A stretch of DNA of 64,000 bases from Adiantum capillus-veneris (GCA_014529385.2 CM043958.1:153285293-153349292), one strand, 5' to 3'; positions 1 through 12,650 are shown, numbered from the stretch's first letter. Notes: generated by a model from the letters alone, not told the origin. Made by a program: numbers and translations.

Positions 1-2518
1 AAAACAGATTTCCCGTACCCCGGGTAGAAGATCTGTTTGATAAGCTACAAGGCTCTACCTACTTCAGTAGGATTGACCTTAAAAGTGGCTACCATCAAAT
101 AAGGATAGTGAATGATAATATCCTAAAGACTGCGTTTCATACAACGTTTGGCCTTTATGAATATCTAGTCATGTCTTTTGGCTTGACTAATGCACTAGCT
201 ACATTCAATCGATTAATGGAGAAAAATTTTATACCCTACCGCAAATTCACTGGAGTGTTCTTTGATGATATCATCATCTACTCCAATTCCTTGGAGGAAC
301 ACAAGCACCATCTCCAAGTGATTTTTCAAGCATTAAGGGAGAATAAGCTTTTTCTCAATCAAAAGAAAAGTGAATTTTTCCTTCAAGAGATTCAATACTT
401 AGGTCATATTATCTCTCGAGATGGTATCCGTATGGATCCATCAAAGTTGGAGGTAATAAAAAAGCATGGCCTAATCCAAGGAATCTACATGAGCTAAGAA
501 GCTTTATTGGTATGTGTGCATACTATAGACGCTTCATAGCAAAATTCTCTCAAATAGAAGGACCATTACATGACTTGATAAGAAAAACGTTAAGTATTCA
601 TGGACTCCTAAGGAGCAAAGTGCTTTTGACAAGCTCAAAGAGAAGCTTATCTCCCAACCAGTCCTTATGCTTCCGGATCTCTCAAAGCCATTTGAGGTCC
701 AATGTGATGCTTGTGGTGATTGCCTTGGAGCAGTCTTACTTCAAGAAGGGCATGCCATAGCCTATGAGAACCAAAGGCTCAACATGGATGAACGGGTATT
801 AGGCATTTATGAGAAAGAGCTGTTAGTTGTTCTACATGCCCTAGACACATGGAAGCACTATCTATTGGGGACTCCATTCATCTTACGAACATACCATCAA
901 TGTCGCAAGTACTTCATGACGCAAACAAAGCTTTCCGACAAACAAATGAGGTGGGCAAATTTTCTTTCACATTGCTCACATTGCTGGTAAGCACAATCAA
1001 GTGGCTGATGCACTTTCGCGACGACCAAAAGTTAATGCTGTGTCAATAGCAACTCACAATGATCTATCTTCTATGGTAGATAAGTATGCTACTGACCCTG
1101 ATTTTAAAGACATGTCAGCCCTTGCTTTGGGGAAGAAAGAGGAACCATTCACCTTGCAGGATGGTTATCTTCTCCATGGCAATAGGCTATGTGTTACCCA
1201 CTCCCTTCGTGAGAAAGTCATTTATGAATTCCACACTCCTCCCTATGCAGGGCATAGAGGCATTCAACCTACTCTTCGAGGAGTAGAGACATACTTTTAT
1301 TGGCCTACCATGAAAGTGGACATACAAGAGTATGTTTCAAAATGTGTAGTATGCCAAAGGACCAAGTATGATAGAGGGAAGCAACCTGGACTCCAACCAT
1401 TTCCAATTCCTAATTCACCATGGGAGAGTATATCCATGGATTTTGTCTTTGGATTACCAAAATCTATCCATGGGAATACGGGAATATGGACAATAGTCGA
1501 CAGGTTTAGCAAGCAAGCACACTTTATCCCTGTCAAGAAGACTATTAAGGCACACCAAATGGCAACTCTCTTCATATCACAGTTTTTCAAACACCATGGA
1601 TTGCCAACATCCATCGTGTCAGATAGAGATCCTAGAATGACCAGTAAATTCTGGAAAGGTCTCTTTGAAAATCTAGGTACAAGATTGAATTTCTCTTCGG
1701 CCTATCACCCACAAACGGATGGCCAAAGTGAGATAGCCAAACTTACAATTCTTGATCTACTAAAGACCTATGTCACAGAAGTAGATCAACGCTCACAATG
1801 GGAAAAGTACTTACCTCTTGTAGAGTATGCGTATAATAATACTATCCATACTTCTACGGGAAAAGCACCTTTTGAAATCATGGAAGGAAGACCTAAAAGT
1901 CCCTTGCTACTCAAAGTACATGGGAAGATCTTCGCTGCCGATGAGTATAGCCGTGACCTGCAAACATCTTTTTAAAAGATTAAGGAGGCTATATCCATCT
2001 CCCAACTAAGGCAAAAAGCTGCTGCTGACAAGCGCAGAGAGGGCTTAACGTTCAAAGAAAATGATTGGATCTTACTTAAGTTTCCGAAGGCTCGATTGAG
2101 ACAAACGACGGGCAAGAACCCTACGGGCCATCAAAAGTATTATGCTAAACTAGCAAAAAGATACTATGGTCCTTTTCAAATTTTGAAGCCAATCAATGAG
2201 GTAGCTTATCAACTCAAGTTACCTAACCATTGGCTCATACACAATGCTTTTCATGTGAGCCTACTCAAGCCCTACAAAGGAGAACCTCCAAATGAACCAA
2301 TTATTGAAGATCCTCCCGAAATCGAAGATCAAGAAGAGGTACTACAACCCGAAGCTCTTCTTCGGCATGAAGACAAGGTACTACGACATGGTAAGATTAT
2401 CCGATGGTATCTTATTAAGTTCAGAAATTATCCTTTTGAAGATGCTAGATGGATGCAAGGAATCCAGCTTAAGGATAGTATGAACTTTGTCAATGCTTAC
2501 AATGCTACATTAGAGTAA
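1..2518 (+). pseudogene. pol: Ty3/gypsy pol remnant: RT, RNase H, integrase, chromodomain
   Basis: Retrotransposon polyprotein entering the window inside the reverse transcriptase. RT runs to about 570 and keeps the catalytic FFDDIIIYS motif (about 258-285). RNase H covers about 590-1020 (CDACG start, YEKELL, ALSRRP end). Integrase follows with an H-H-C-C finger (GHRG at about 1255, CVVCQ at about 1345), the three acidic residues in SMDF, DRDPRM and GQSEIAK, a GPF-type C-terminal module and a chromodomain-like end (about 2340-2510). The gene is broken by an extra base in the A-run near 460, a second frame change near 590, a third with loss of a few codons near 960, and a TAA at 1973-1975 after which the same frame continues. 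Chromovirus placement rests on the chromodomain. The family call is secure; the copy is almost certainly inactive. Confidence 0.93.
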
Positions 2519-2952
2519 CCAAATGTACATGTTTCTTTCAAATGATTAATGTTTTTTTCTTTATAAGACTAATTCTCTCTTTATTGTGCAAGTATGCATA
2601 CTAAGAATCATGTTTGGGATGACGACGTCTCTCAAACACCATGTAGAATTTGTCACTCTACTTGGGAGGATGAAATGGACTAAAGAGCAGACATGCTTGC
2701 GGCAGCTATGTCTCCCAAGCACCAAATGGATTAGTCATCCATCTTGGAATGATGTCGTAGGGTAAAAAGGGATCCTCTACCCGCTAAGACAAATTGACTA
2801 ATGGCTATGACTTTATCTCTTTTACCTCATAGTCAAGGACGACTATGAGGTAAAAGAGATCCTCTACCCGCTAAGACAAATTGACTAATGGCTATGACTT
2901 TATCTCTTTTACCTCATAGTCGAGGACGACTATGATTTCAAGAGAGAGGTAA
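2519..2952 (+). other. 3' untranslated region and polypurine tract of the first gypsy element
   Basis: Non-coding stretch between the integrase stop codon and the putative 3' LTR. It holds an 87-bp tandem duplication (2771-2936) and ends in a purine run (agagagagg, 2941-2949) suited to be the polypurine tract that primes plus-strand DNA synthesis. No other gene is visible. Confidence 0.5.
2771..2936. repeat. 87-bp tandem duplication
   Basis: Two consecutive units start at 2771 and 2858 with the same GATCCTCTACCCGCTAAG opening and differ at very few positions. Each unit contains an inverted pair (ACCTCATAGTC / GACTATGAGG), so the transcript could fold into two similar hairpins. Confidence 0.9.
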
Positions 2953-3204
2953 TGTCATCAAATATCTAATATCTAACCAACCCAAATGATTTTCTCATTT
3001 AAATTTCATTTTTTATAATTAACGGAACAAGGGTTAGAATATAGACATGTGCTTACGGATCTATCTCAAGACGGGGCCAATGGTAAAGGGCCCAAATGAG
3101 AGATGGTCTGCCAAAGAGCAAGGTTAACTAATGAAGCTTAAAAGACCTTAGGGTTAGCTTCATTAAAGACCTCCAATGGTTAGTGTTAAAAGTCCTTTTG
3201 ACCT

Positions 3205-3365
3205 TAAGCAAGCTAGGGTTGTGCTTGAGGTGAGAACCTTAGGCAAGCTAGGGCTGTGCTTGAGGTGGGAACCCAATCTAAAACTTAGGCAAGCTAGGGA
3301 TGTGCTTGAGGTGGGAACCCGACCTAAACTTAGGCAAGCTAGGGCTGTGCTTGAGGTGGAAACTC
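3205..3365. repeat. Minisatellite of about 36-46 bp units
   Basis: Four imperfect units beginning GCAAGCTAGGG at about 3206, 3241, 3287 and 3332, each followed by TGTGCTTGAGGTG and a gap of varying length. An open frame spanning it is a by-product of the repeat, not a gene. Confidence 0.85.
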
Positions 3366-3419
3366 CACGTAAGGTGCTTGTTATGCTTGATGACTAAGGT
3401 ACTTGAGGTACTTGTCACA

Positions 3420-3535
3420 TTTAATGAGGAAGTTGCTTGAGAAGCTTCCTATGCATGGGAGGTAAGATGCTTGAGTCAAAAAGAGAACCTACTCACTTAA
3501 TGAGGAAGTTGCTTGAGAAACTTCCTATGCATAAA
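3420..3535. repeat. Duplicated motif of about 35 bp
   Basis: The string AATGAGGAAGTTGCTTGAG followed by A(A/G)CTTCCTATGCAT occurs at about 3421-3456 and again at about 3499-3533, inside the putative LTR. Confidence 0.75.
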
Positions 3536-4542
3536 AATCTCAAAGTTAGGGAATTCTAAAAGAGCACATGGGACACATGTCAGACTCTCACTAAGCTTAA
3601 CCACATAGGTGATTGAATGCTATCGGTTGGGCTAAAGAGGGGTCCAATGAGCTTTTACTTCCACTTAACAAATATCTAGATATTTTCAAGATCTCTCTCT
3701 CTAAGGGGTAAGGAGGACACTTGTCAAAAGACTACCCATATGCTTGGCTGCATGCTGGGTGTGATTGGCTAAGGGGAGAGGGGTCCAATGAGCTTGTAGC
3801 AAGTAGAATTTTGGCTCAAAGCAAGAAAGGGGGGTGCTAGGGGGATATACACCATCACACACACACTCATTGGAGATACCATTCTCACTTGGTGAAAGTT
3901 GAGGAACACCACCTCCTTCTCCAAGCTTGTGAGAGTGAAAGCCTACACCACACTCTTGGCTATGGAATGCAAATCCAACCAAGAGTCATGCTTCAATGCT
4001 TAAGCTTGCCATCTTCTCCATCTCCATTACTATGCTATTATGTATGCTAGCAAGAAGAGTAATGATAAGTGAGGAACTACTTCTTTCTCCTATGGAATGT
4101 TTCTTCTTCCTCTTCCATATCATCATTCCCCGCTAGCTCTCTCCACCTTCGAAGGTGTTTGAGGCCTTGGGACTGAGGCTTGGGATAGTTAATGCTTTCT
4201 TCAAGTTTATGTTATGTTATGTTTGTGATGCATGAAGCTTTCCATCTTCATTGCATCACCAAGGTCACAAGGAACACAAAGATTGTATTGTACCAAGTCT
4301 CTCTTGATGGGAGAAACTATAATACAAATGCCTATTGGAGGGGGGACCGGCTCCATATGAATCCGGTCCTCAACTATGTCATGTTCTCTAAACTCTCTCT
4401 CTTGCAGAAGTATTGTTCATGCCAAGTTAACTAGGTACCATGTTTATGTTGCTACCATCAATTAAGTTCACCCGTAATCTCTTAAAAGTGCTTCACCTAC
4501 TTTCCTAATTCCGCGACTCTCAAAGTTCATAGACCATTTCCA

Positions 4543-5812
4543 TTACATTTTTTGAATAGTGTATTCCAAAAATGTGTGCATAGAGTTCTTAGTCATATGT
4601 GGTTTTGAAATCATCATCTTGTGCATAAGTGTCATGCATTGAATCAAATGAATGCCCGTAATGGTTGATAGATTATTAAGAGAGGGTCTTTGACTCAAAG
4701 CATCAGCTACAACATTCTCCTTATCAGGTTGGTATTGAATGTTGGGTTGAAAACTTTGAATGAAGGCAGCCCACTTAATATGTCTATCATCTATTAAGGG
4801 TTGAGACAATAAATACTTGATACTCTATTGATCAATTTTGATGATTAAATAAGCACCCATTAAATAGCGTTTCCAAAATTTCTAGGCATGTACAATAGCA
4901 GTCAACTCTTTGTCATATGTACTAAATTTTGCTTCAGATGTTTAAAACTTACGACTTTCAAATGCGAGTGGATTGTTATCCTGCATAAGGACTGCACCGA
5001 TACCTTTTCCACTAGCATTAGTGACAACGACAAAGAATGGTCTATCAAAATCAGGCAATTGCAGTACTAGTACATTTATCAAAGCATTCTTGAGTGCATT
5101 AAAGGAGCTTTTTTGCAAATCAATCCATACATAAGGAGATTTTTTCTTTAACACAGGAGACTGAGGTAGTAAGATTTGTAAGCAAAGTTACGTATAAACT
5201 TCTTGTAATAACTGCATAGACTAATAAAATAACGAAGTTCATGCAAATTTTTGGGTCTAGGCCATGATTGAATGGCTTCAATTTTCTTAGGGTCTACATG
5301 GATTCCCTTTCCCGATACAATGTGTCCTAAATATTCAATTTCAGATTGGAAAAATGAACTCTTTTCAAGATTCAGGTACAAGTGGTTGTGTGCAAGCATT
5401 TCAAATAAACGTGTTAAATGCTCTTTATATTCTTGTTTTGATTTACTGAATACAAGAATGTCATCAAAGAATACAATCACAAAATCTTGATGGTCAATGA
5501 AAATTATGTTCATCATGCGTGTGAATGTGGCTAGTGCATTTGTCAAATCAAATGGCATGACAAGAAATTCATAGTGTCCCGTTTGTGTTCTAAAAGCAGT
5601 TTTGTATACATCTTGATCAAACATTTTGACTCGGTGATACCTTGATTTGAGGTCAATTTTGCAGATGTTTGCCCCTTTTAGTCTGTCTAATAGATCATCC
5701 ACTCTAGGAATAGGAAACCTATTCTTGATGGTGATCTTGTTTAAAGCCCTGTAGTCAATACACATACAAAAAGTCCCATTTTTCTTCTTAACAAGAAGTA
5801 CTAGAGCTCGCT
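4543..5812 (-). pseudogene. pol: Ty3/gypsy RT and partial RNase H
   Basis: From about 5800 downward the translation gives a gypsy [20 protein letters not shown], then the active site VFFDDILVFSK (about 5490-5455) and YLGHIVS. RNase H follows (about 5150-4550): the usual CDASG start is changed to TNASGKGIGAVLMQ, and the end is KENVVADALSQRP. There are frame changes near 5150 and between 4945 and 4809, and integrase is missing. MPFGLTNA has become MPFDLTNA. Family assignment is firm; function is lost. Confidence 0.9.
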
Positions 5813-5892
5813 ATGGTGAACTACTAGGTCTTATAAGTCCTCGATCAAGTAATCAATTATTTGAGTTTGTATTTCCTTGTGTGCAGCTGGAT

Positions 5893-7660
5893 TTAAATGA
5901 TAAGGTGCTCTACAAGGAGGTTCACTACCAATATAATATCTATTTTGTGGTCTTCTGGGCGTGAAGGTGGTATTCCAGGTGGTAGGTCATGCATGAAACA
6001 ATTCTGAAATTGTGAAATAAAATCATGTGAAGAGTTATGTGAGGTTTTGGTTTCAGCGGAAATTTGATTTACCAACGCTAGATGTGTTCTCCCTTGTTTT
6101 CGAATGGCTCTTTTGGCTTGAGTATGAGAAAGGAGTGGAAATTTTTGGTGTGCTAGTGTTGCTTGGATGGAGAAAATTTTATTATTATGAGTGAGAGACA
6201 TAGTACGTGTTTTATAATTAATCAACGGGTCAAATTCATGACAAAATGGCATTCGCAAATCATATCAAGACCGTGCAATGGTGCCACAAAAAATGTACAT
6301 GCTTCTGTAAATTCACCAATGCAAACTTTGACAGTGACTCGGGTTTTACAATGAAAACATTGATTATTAAAAATAGTTTTGACTTTGTGAGGTGAAGAAA
6401 TTTCAGAGAGAGAGAGAGAGAGTTGTTGTGCCAATCGTGTACATCATCTAAAAGAATGGTGACACTTTCACCCTTGACTTTGCCTTGCACTTTAAACAAA
6501 GTGTGAGGAGATACTTGAAGATGGGTTGTCATTGTGATCATACTCAGGGATCATATCCCTCACCGTAAAATTAGCTTCCACTTCATTGTCGTCGGGATTA
6601 GCATCTTCCATGAGGTTAACAGAAGCACCGTTGGGGCGATTGTTGTTGAAGGGTTTTTGGCTTGGATTTTGGTTGACTCCATTGGATTGGCCATTGCTCT
6701 TAGCATGACTTTTTGGGCACTTATCTGCATAGTGACCGTATTGAAAACATTTGAAACACTTCACTTTTTTATTACCATTAGAGTTTTGAGCAGGACGTTG
6801 GTTGAAAGATGTTTGGTTGCCTCGTTGCTGCGTGTTGTTGTTGTTATTGCTATGAGGTTAAGAAGTTATAGCAGAATTGTAATCTGCATCTCTTGAAACA
6901 GGTACGTCTTTGATGTTTGTTCCTATCAAAGTTAGGAGAGAAAGAAGCTCTCTTGTTACGGTTAGTGTTAGCAGCTTCTTTGATGAGAGGGTTGTCCACC
7001 TTTCTTCTTCTCCGCATTAAGGGCCAAATTAATAGCGTTTGACAGTGAATCTGGTTCAAACATATCTACCTCAACACCAATTTGTAGTGCTAAGCGAGAG
7101 ATATATTTACGCTTTAATTTCCTGTGAGGACTGACATGTTCAATAGCTTGCAATTGAATTAAACAATTCCAAAAACAATTAGTATAGCCTTGGACATCTT
7201 CATTTTGACCCTGTTGAATAAATTCCCCTGGAGTTGTGCTTTAGCTTTATACTGTGTGGGCAAAAATTGAGGTAAAAATGTTTTTTGAATGCATGCCAGG
7301 TACGTGGTCTTTTCCCGTGCTGTTTGGTGGCATTCCACCATAGCGCAGTGCTACTGGTGAGATGATTTGATGCACATTTTACCATTTCCCGTTCGAGAAA
7401 GTCTTCATCATGAAAATAGTCATCTAATTGACCAACCCATGCTAGAACTGTGCTAGCATCTTTAATGCCATCAAAATCCTTCAAAGTGAAGGTTCTGTTA
7501 ATTTTGTTTTTCTTGGGTGCTGATGCAGTTCTATGCATGCAGAATGCAAGAACTTATCTTCAAGCTCTTGCCTTCGCATGCGTTCATACGTGAGAGATTG
7601 TTGCAGATTAGCAAGTTGCTCAGCAATTGTGGGTGCTTGTGGAAGGTGGGCCATGATTGC
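5893..7660 (-). pseudogene. gag: gag and aspartic protease remnant of the minus gypsy element
   Basis: The minus-strand frame starting at 7653 (MAHLPQAPTIAEQLANLQQ) opens gag. The retrotransposon gag core (FDGIKDASTVLAWVGQLDDYF, then a tryptophan-rich segment) is at about 7480-7250. A CCHC knuckle, CFKCFQYGHYADKC, is at about 6755-6714. Beyond it lies a protease-like stretch (about 6500-6230) whose active site should read D-S/T-G but appears as DDVHDW, next to an (AG)n run at 6405-6422 that encodes Ser-Leu repeats. LHGLDMI at about 6278 matches the second protease motif. Several frame changes are present. Confidence 0.8.
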
Positions 7661-7944
7661 ATGTTTTTCTTTTTTTTCGCTCTCTTTTAAAATAAATAAA
7701 TAAATGTGTCTTTTGAAATTTAAAATGGATATATGGAGATTTTTACAGATGCAGTATGCAAAATAAATGAGAGGGAGTAAAAGAAATGATAGAAATAAAA
7801 TGTACTTAGCTTGAGATTGCGTTGGCGTCCAATCCAGAATGGTGATGTGCGAGGAAATTACCGAAAAGGCGAGCGGCCAGACGGTTGGTCTGTGAGTCGG
7901 TCGAGTTCGCCACGTCCAATCTCCTGTATCCCAAAATAATGGCA

Positions 7945-8645
7945 ATACAATCGGCAATTTATGTTACTCTTCACCATAAAATTAAATTGGTAGAGTCAGC
8001 GGTAGTTGCGAATGACGTAGCTTGAGCAGGCTTTGAATTTTTAACCATGGCCAAAAAATAATTGAAGAGTATGCAGCTCAAGATAACCTCCGACGACTGC
8101 AGTTGATAAACAACCAAATTTCTCTTTGAATCAGCAAAAAGAAAAATATTGATGTTGGGCGGCCGAAAAGTTCGTAATAATTAGCAACTGCCAACTGTGT
8201 TGTCGACCGTCCAAAGGCTTAGGATAGGTTGTTGGAAGGGAAGATGGGTGAATACCCTCTTAAGAGAGGGATTTTTTTTGTAATTCTTGGGTGGCCGGAC
8301 AATTAACTAACACTTTTAACTCAAGTGTAAATTGCATGAGGTTTTTTTTTGAAGACCAAAATAGGCTAGCAGCGTGCAATGGACAATACCAACAACGCGA
8401 GAGGGAGAGAAGGGCCAGGGCAGTGTGGAGAAGAAGTTTCAACTTGCGTGCATGATCAAGCTTTTGCCCAACGGTCCAAGGCGACCCGTTTGACAGCAAT
8501 TTCAAGCCTTCTTGCGCAGGTCGATGCCGTGGCTTGGAGGTGTGTAAGCAGGCCTTCTCACGGTAGGGAATCGAGTCAATGTACCCGCTTCCTTGGTTAG
8601 GGAGGCCACTTGAGATTCTCTGTGTAAGTGGCCTTGTCACGACAG
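7945..8645 (-). repeat. Putative 5' LTR of the minus gypsy element
   Basis: On the minus strand the segment opens TGTCGTGACAAGG at 8645 and ends before a sequence near 7940 (TTGGGATACAGGAG) that loosely resembles the tRNA-iMet primer site. It lies immediately upstream of gag. No second LTR is available for comparison, so both ends are tentative. Confidence 0.4.
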
Positions 8646-9340
8646 GTGTGAGCTAGGAAAAGAAAACTCAATATTGATTAGCTCTTGGGTCGCTTTTGCT
8701 TCTTGTCGGCTTGATTGTTTCTTCCGCTTTTCCTATGGTTAAGCTAAGGCTTCACCTTCAACAGCCTAATGCTAAACCATTGATGATTAGGGGTAGGATT
8801 TCGCTATTAATTAAACACTAAAAAGACCAATTTTTGATAAATCAGAAGAATGGCTTTACACAAAGGACTAGGATGGCATAAATTTTTTGAATGAAGTTCT
8901 TACTTGAAACTAACTGTCTACTTCTACTATAATTTAGGACATTACTTGGATGGTAATCATTGGTATTTGATGATTACTTAGTCTTTGTACTTTCACCTCC
9001 ACTTAGATAATTTAGTGTAAATAGGTGGAGTTTTCTTAACGAGAAAGGTTGTGGTTGGGATACTATACCTCCTTGATGTGTATACTTGAACTAATTTTAA
9101 AATGGTAATCATTTACTCTTCTGTTTTTGGGCAAGGCATTACATAATAACTGGATGCTTTAGACTTTGTTAAATCATTTGATTGTGCTTGAATGATGAGA
9201 CTATGGAAGGATTAATGTGTTTTATACACTAAATGTAGGTATGTTGGACCAGTAGACTACTTCCTATCAGGCTAAAATTTGCTAAAACTTTGGGAATCTT
9301 TGATTTGCCTTATATGGATACTTACATAACCTCTTTATTT
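8646..9340. other. Unassigned AT-rich sequence
   Basis: No gene recognised. It may contain the decayed N-terminal part of the Penelope-like element that starts being recognisable at about 9348. Confidence 0.3.
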
Positions 9341-9347
9341 TTTGTTA

Positions 9348-10620
9348 CCTATTTCACAAAAGTGGCTTATTGTTGGATTCAATAAAGCATCTAATAGCTC
9401 TACTATTATGTGCAAGAGGCTTGCTTGCTTGGTAGACAGACTCACGAGGAAATAATTTTCCCTTCACTCTCTCACCCTTCCAATTTTGGCTTCCATCGGT
9501 TTTCATTGTAACAAAGTTTGCTACTCTCTTGATACCAATAAACTACCGGTCCTCTTTCCTACTTGCAAAAGTTTAGGTGGATTGTGGATGCTTCTAATGG
9601 AATAGACATTGACAAAACAAATGATATTACTTCATGATTTAATCACATCCTCTCTGAATTTGAACATATGTGCCGAGAAATAAAAAGTTTGCAAAATTTT
9701 TCAAAAAGGAGACAACCATCCCTTATGGCTAGTCAAGAATTTCACAGAGGGTACTCTAAATTGAACATATTTTTCATCTCTTTAATACGGATATGACTCA
9801 ATGCTATGAAAACATTCCTCTAAGCGGGGATTTTTGGTTTTATTAACATCCTACTTGAAATTATCGAAATGGATTTTGATAAGATCTCGTTTGTTCATAA
9901 ACCAAAACAGGTTAAATGATTTGATAAAAAATCACCAAAACACTTCAATGAGAAAGAACTCGGTGATAACACCTCTTGGATCCTTGAGAATTGCTTTGTA
10001 TATTTTGGTGCACTTAGCTTCAGGCAATGCAAAGACATTCCGATGGGCTTCTCTTGTTCACCAATAAGGTGTAGCTTATACCTTGCGTATTTTGAATACA
10101 AATGCTTCTTAAAAAACATGGCAAACAAAAATTTTATCCATAAACTAACCCTCTTTTTACATACTTACCACTACATGGATGATCTCTTAAGCACTAACCA
10201 TAAAATCTTCCAATTGGAGGTCCTAGCTATTTACCCCAACATTTTGAAAATTTAACCCACATATGTCTCATGATTTAAAATCGAATCTAGCTTCTTTTCA
10301 GTTTCTAAACTTCTCCATCTCTTTGTGTAGTCCACTTTTTGGAAAATTCAACCTAAGATTCATTTCGAAGTGAGATAAACTGAACATAGCCCCTATTGAG
10401 TTTGTTCAAAAGAAAAGCAATGGATCGACTAAGGCTACTATAAACACTTGCCTTGTCATGCTCTATTTGATTTTCTACTCTTCTTGTAACATATTTTTTT
10501 GTTTTTAAAGAGATCAATTGCTTGATAATTAATTTTATCGGAACGGCTTTAAGAAACATGACTTGCTTAACACTATTATTGTTGCCATCAAACGTAATAG
10601 TTGATCCCGACGCGATTGTA
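9348..10620 (+). pseudogene. Penelope-like element reverse transcriptase (decayed)
   Basis: Pieces of one RT appear in order across shifting frames. They are a QKWLIVG block at 9357-9377 (like the K-W-R-F-I block of Penelope RTs), FRWIVDAS (about 9571), DMTQCYENIPL at 9790-9822 (first catalytic Asp and the Y-x-x-I-P signature), FRQCKDIPMGFSCSP at about 10020-10063, YHYMDDLL at 10169-10189 (catalytic Asp pair), and a thumb-like RNGFKKHDLLNTI near 10540-10575. The I-P-M-G-x-S-x-S-P plus M-D-D-L combination is typical of Penelope-like elements and unlike LTR or LINE RTs. At least four frame changes or stops are visible. No GIY-YIG endonuclease was seen. Confidence 0.68.
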
Positions 10621-10828
10621 CTTCTCTCAGTGACTTGATGAGGCAACAAGCCCATACTCAATGGGCCACTTTTTTTGTAAATCAATTTGATTTATCTACC
10701 TGTGGGAAACCACAAAGAGAGGAATACCCACCAAAAAGATCAGGTACAAGGGAAGGAACACAAAAGTGTTAGATGTACAAGATGGCTAAAAGCATTCATA
10801 GGGAAGCTGATGTATTTCTGTAGTGATA

Positions 10829-12640
10829 TCACCAACTTCCAAAGCGAACCATAAAACTGTCTAAGAGAGAGCTTGAAGAGCGGGAAAGGATCTGCATGAA
10901 TGCGATGGAACATATAGCCATTACGGGGTGTCGCTCTTTACACTCCAATAAGCCCAAAATTGACCCACATGAAGAAGACCGCGAAGCGCTACAACGCCGG
11001 TGAGAAGATGCCAAATGTCCAAAACCGTTTATGGAAGACTGTCGTGGGAAACATAGTCGATGCATGCTGATACACGGCGAAGGAAATCTTGGGTAATATA
11101 ACAATCCCACAACAGGTGACAAACATCCTCATCCACAGTCGAGCAACATATAGAAGATGAAGGGATATGGCACGTCCTAAGAAAGGTACCCACAGGGAGC
11201 ACACCAAGAAAATTCGATTTATGAAAGTTGACTTTAAGACTAGCCGCAAACCCAAACAATTCCAAAGCTTTTATAATCACTTGAACATCACTCTGCTGAT
11301 TGCGAGGCATAAACAACGAGTCATCCGCATAAGCCTGCCCAACAAAGGTATGACCCGAGGGTAACTGCAAACCATGAAGGCGCTCTGCAGAGGTCAAGTG
11401 ATCAAGATACATCAACAAGGGGTGAGTGGCAATAGCATACAACAAAGCACTAAGGGGGCAACCTTGCCTAACCGAACAACCAAGTGGCCACGATTCTGTC
11501 AATTCACCTTCTAGGATCCCCGAAGACGTGCTACAAGCATACAAGAAATAAACCACATTCGCCAATTTAGGACCAAACCCTAGACACCAGTTTGTGGCGG
11601 GAAAGAATGAGTCCCATTGCACAGTGTCAAAGGCCTTTTCAATATCAACTTGCATTACCAACACATCCTAATGTGTGTACTTAGCGTACATCCTGCCAAT
11701 CATAACATTAGCCAAATTTTCCATAGTTTGACGACGAGGGATGAAACCATATTGAGCATGATGAAGTCCTGTAAACAGATGGTCCTTAATGCGATGCACC
11801 AACATTTTAGCCAACATCTTGTAAATCACCGACATCAAAGTTATGGGCCGCCAATGAGAGAATTGCTCGCAAAGAGCTTGCTTGGGCAACAATTTAAGTA
11901 AAACCTCTTTCCATGATAATGGCAGATCCTGTTTCTCCCATGCTGCATTTAACATGAAAAGCAGGGGCTATTTAAGAGCATCCCAAAAGGAGAGGAAGAA
12001 TTCCACAATAAGTCCGTTTCAACCGGGAGATCTCCAACAACCTAATGCAAGAAATTACCATGCAATTTAGAATCAATGAAAGGATCCTCAAGGCATTGTG
12101 CATCCTGCGAAGACAAGATCGCATGAACATTAAAAAGCAACAACTGACGCGATTAGCAAGCAGCCAAAGATGGCTGAGATGGAGCAGCAAACACTTGACG
12201 ATAATGTGAAACCATAACATCAACAAGTTCCTGCTTCAAAAAAGTCCAAGCACCCGAGGGAAGCATAACCCGCTTAATTGATTGCAAGACCCCTATATGA
12301 TGCAGATGCTTAAAAAACTGCTTCGAAGCACAACCTTCATCCATAAAAGCTTGTTGATGTGCACCCGTCTGTCGTTTAGGAAATTTTCACTTACCATTTT
12401 GTTGAATACACACACAAGCTTCACATAACTCCACCATTTTAGATTCAGACAGGGGCCGCAAATCACCAATTCTTGCAGTCATTGACAAACTGTTTCGCAT
12501 CAATGACATCCCCCCGAGTGTGCTGCATATAATGCGTGCCATAGTCACAAATAACACTTTGTACCCTCATGATAAAGCGATACCAAGCAACATCCGAATC
12601 AATATGCATGTGAACTATCAACGGGGGAATAATGTCGGTA
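10829..12640 (-). pseudogene. LINE (non-LTR) reverse transcriptase with zf-RVT remnant
   Basis: Minus strand, 5' to 3': a linker (about 12640-12160, including KQFFKHLHHIGVLQ), then RT starting LPLSWKEVLLKLLPK (about 11920), HWRPITLMSVIYKMLAK, YGFIPRRQT, VDIEKAFDTVQWDS (11655-11613), QGCPLSALLYAIATHPLL and the catalytic AYADDSLF. A zf-RVT-like end (CCSTVDEDVCHLLWDC, about 11128-11080) follows almost directly after HKSNFLG. Normally about 200-300 residues separate these two parts, so an in-frame internal deletion is likely. The endonuclease and ORF1 are absent; the 5' side ends at a CA microsatellite. A stop and a frame change separate the first and second RT parts (near 11668). Confidence 0.88.
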
Positions 12641-12650
12641 ATCATGCGTA

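Larger units (their letters stand above)
2953..4500 (+). repeat. Putative 3' LTR of the first gypsy element (right end uncertain)
   Basis: Begins TGTCATCA directly after a purine-rich tract, the expected place and sequence for an LTR start. No open reading frame with recognisable content is present up to the opposing element at 4543. The matching 5' LTR lies outside the window, so the right boundary near 4440-4500 is a guess. The region contains the 45-bp minisatellite at 3205-3365. Confidence 0.4.
4543..8645 (-). mobile_element. Minus-strand Ty3/gypsy element, 3' end truncated
   Basis: Read on the minus strand, the order is putative 5' LTR (about 8645-7945), gag, protease, RT and part of RNase H. 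The element stops near 4543-4520 with no integrase or 3' LTR, abutting the plus-strand element to the left. The truncation falls at the RNase H/integrase border. Gag, protease and pol lie in different frames with many breaks, so this is a decayed copy. Confidence 0.85.

Noticed and set aside
3176-3397. 73-codon frame with a repeated RQAR(D/A)VLEV motif
   Set aside because: The minisatellite itself produces the repeated peptide; unit length varies and neighbouring sequence is non-coding LTR.
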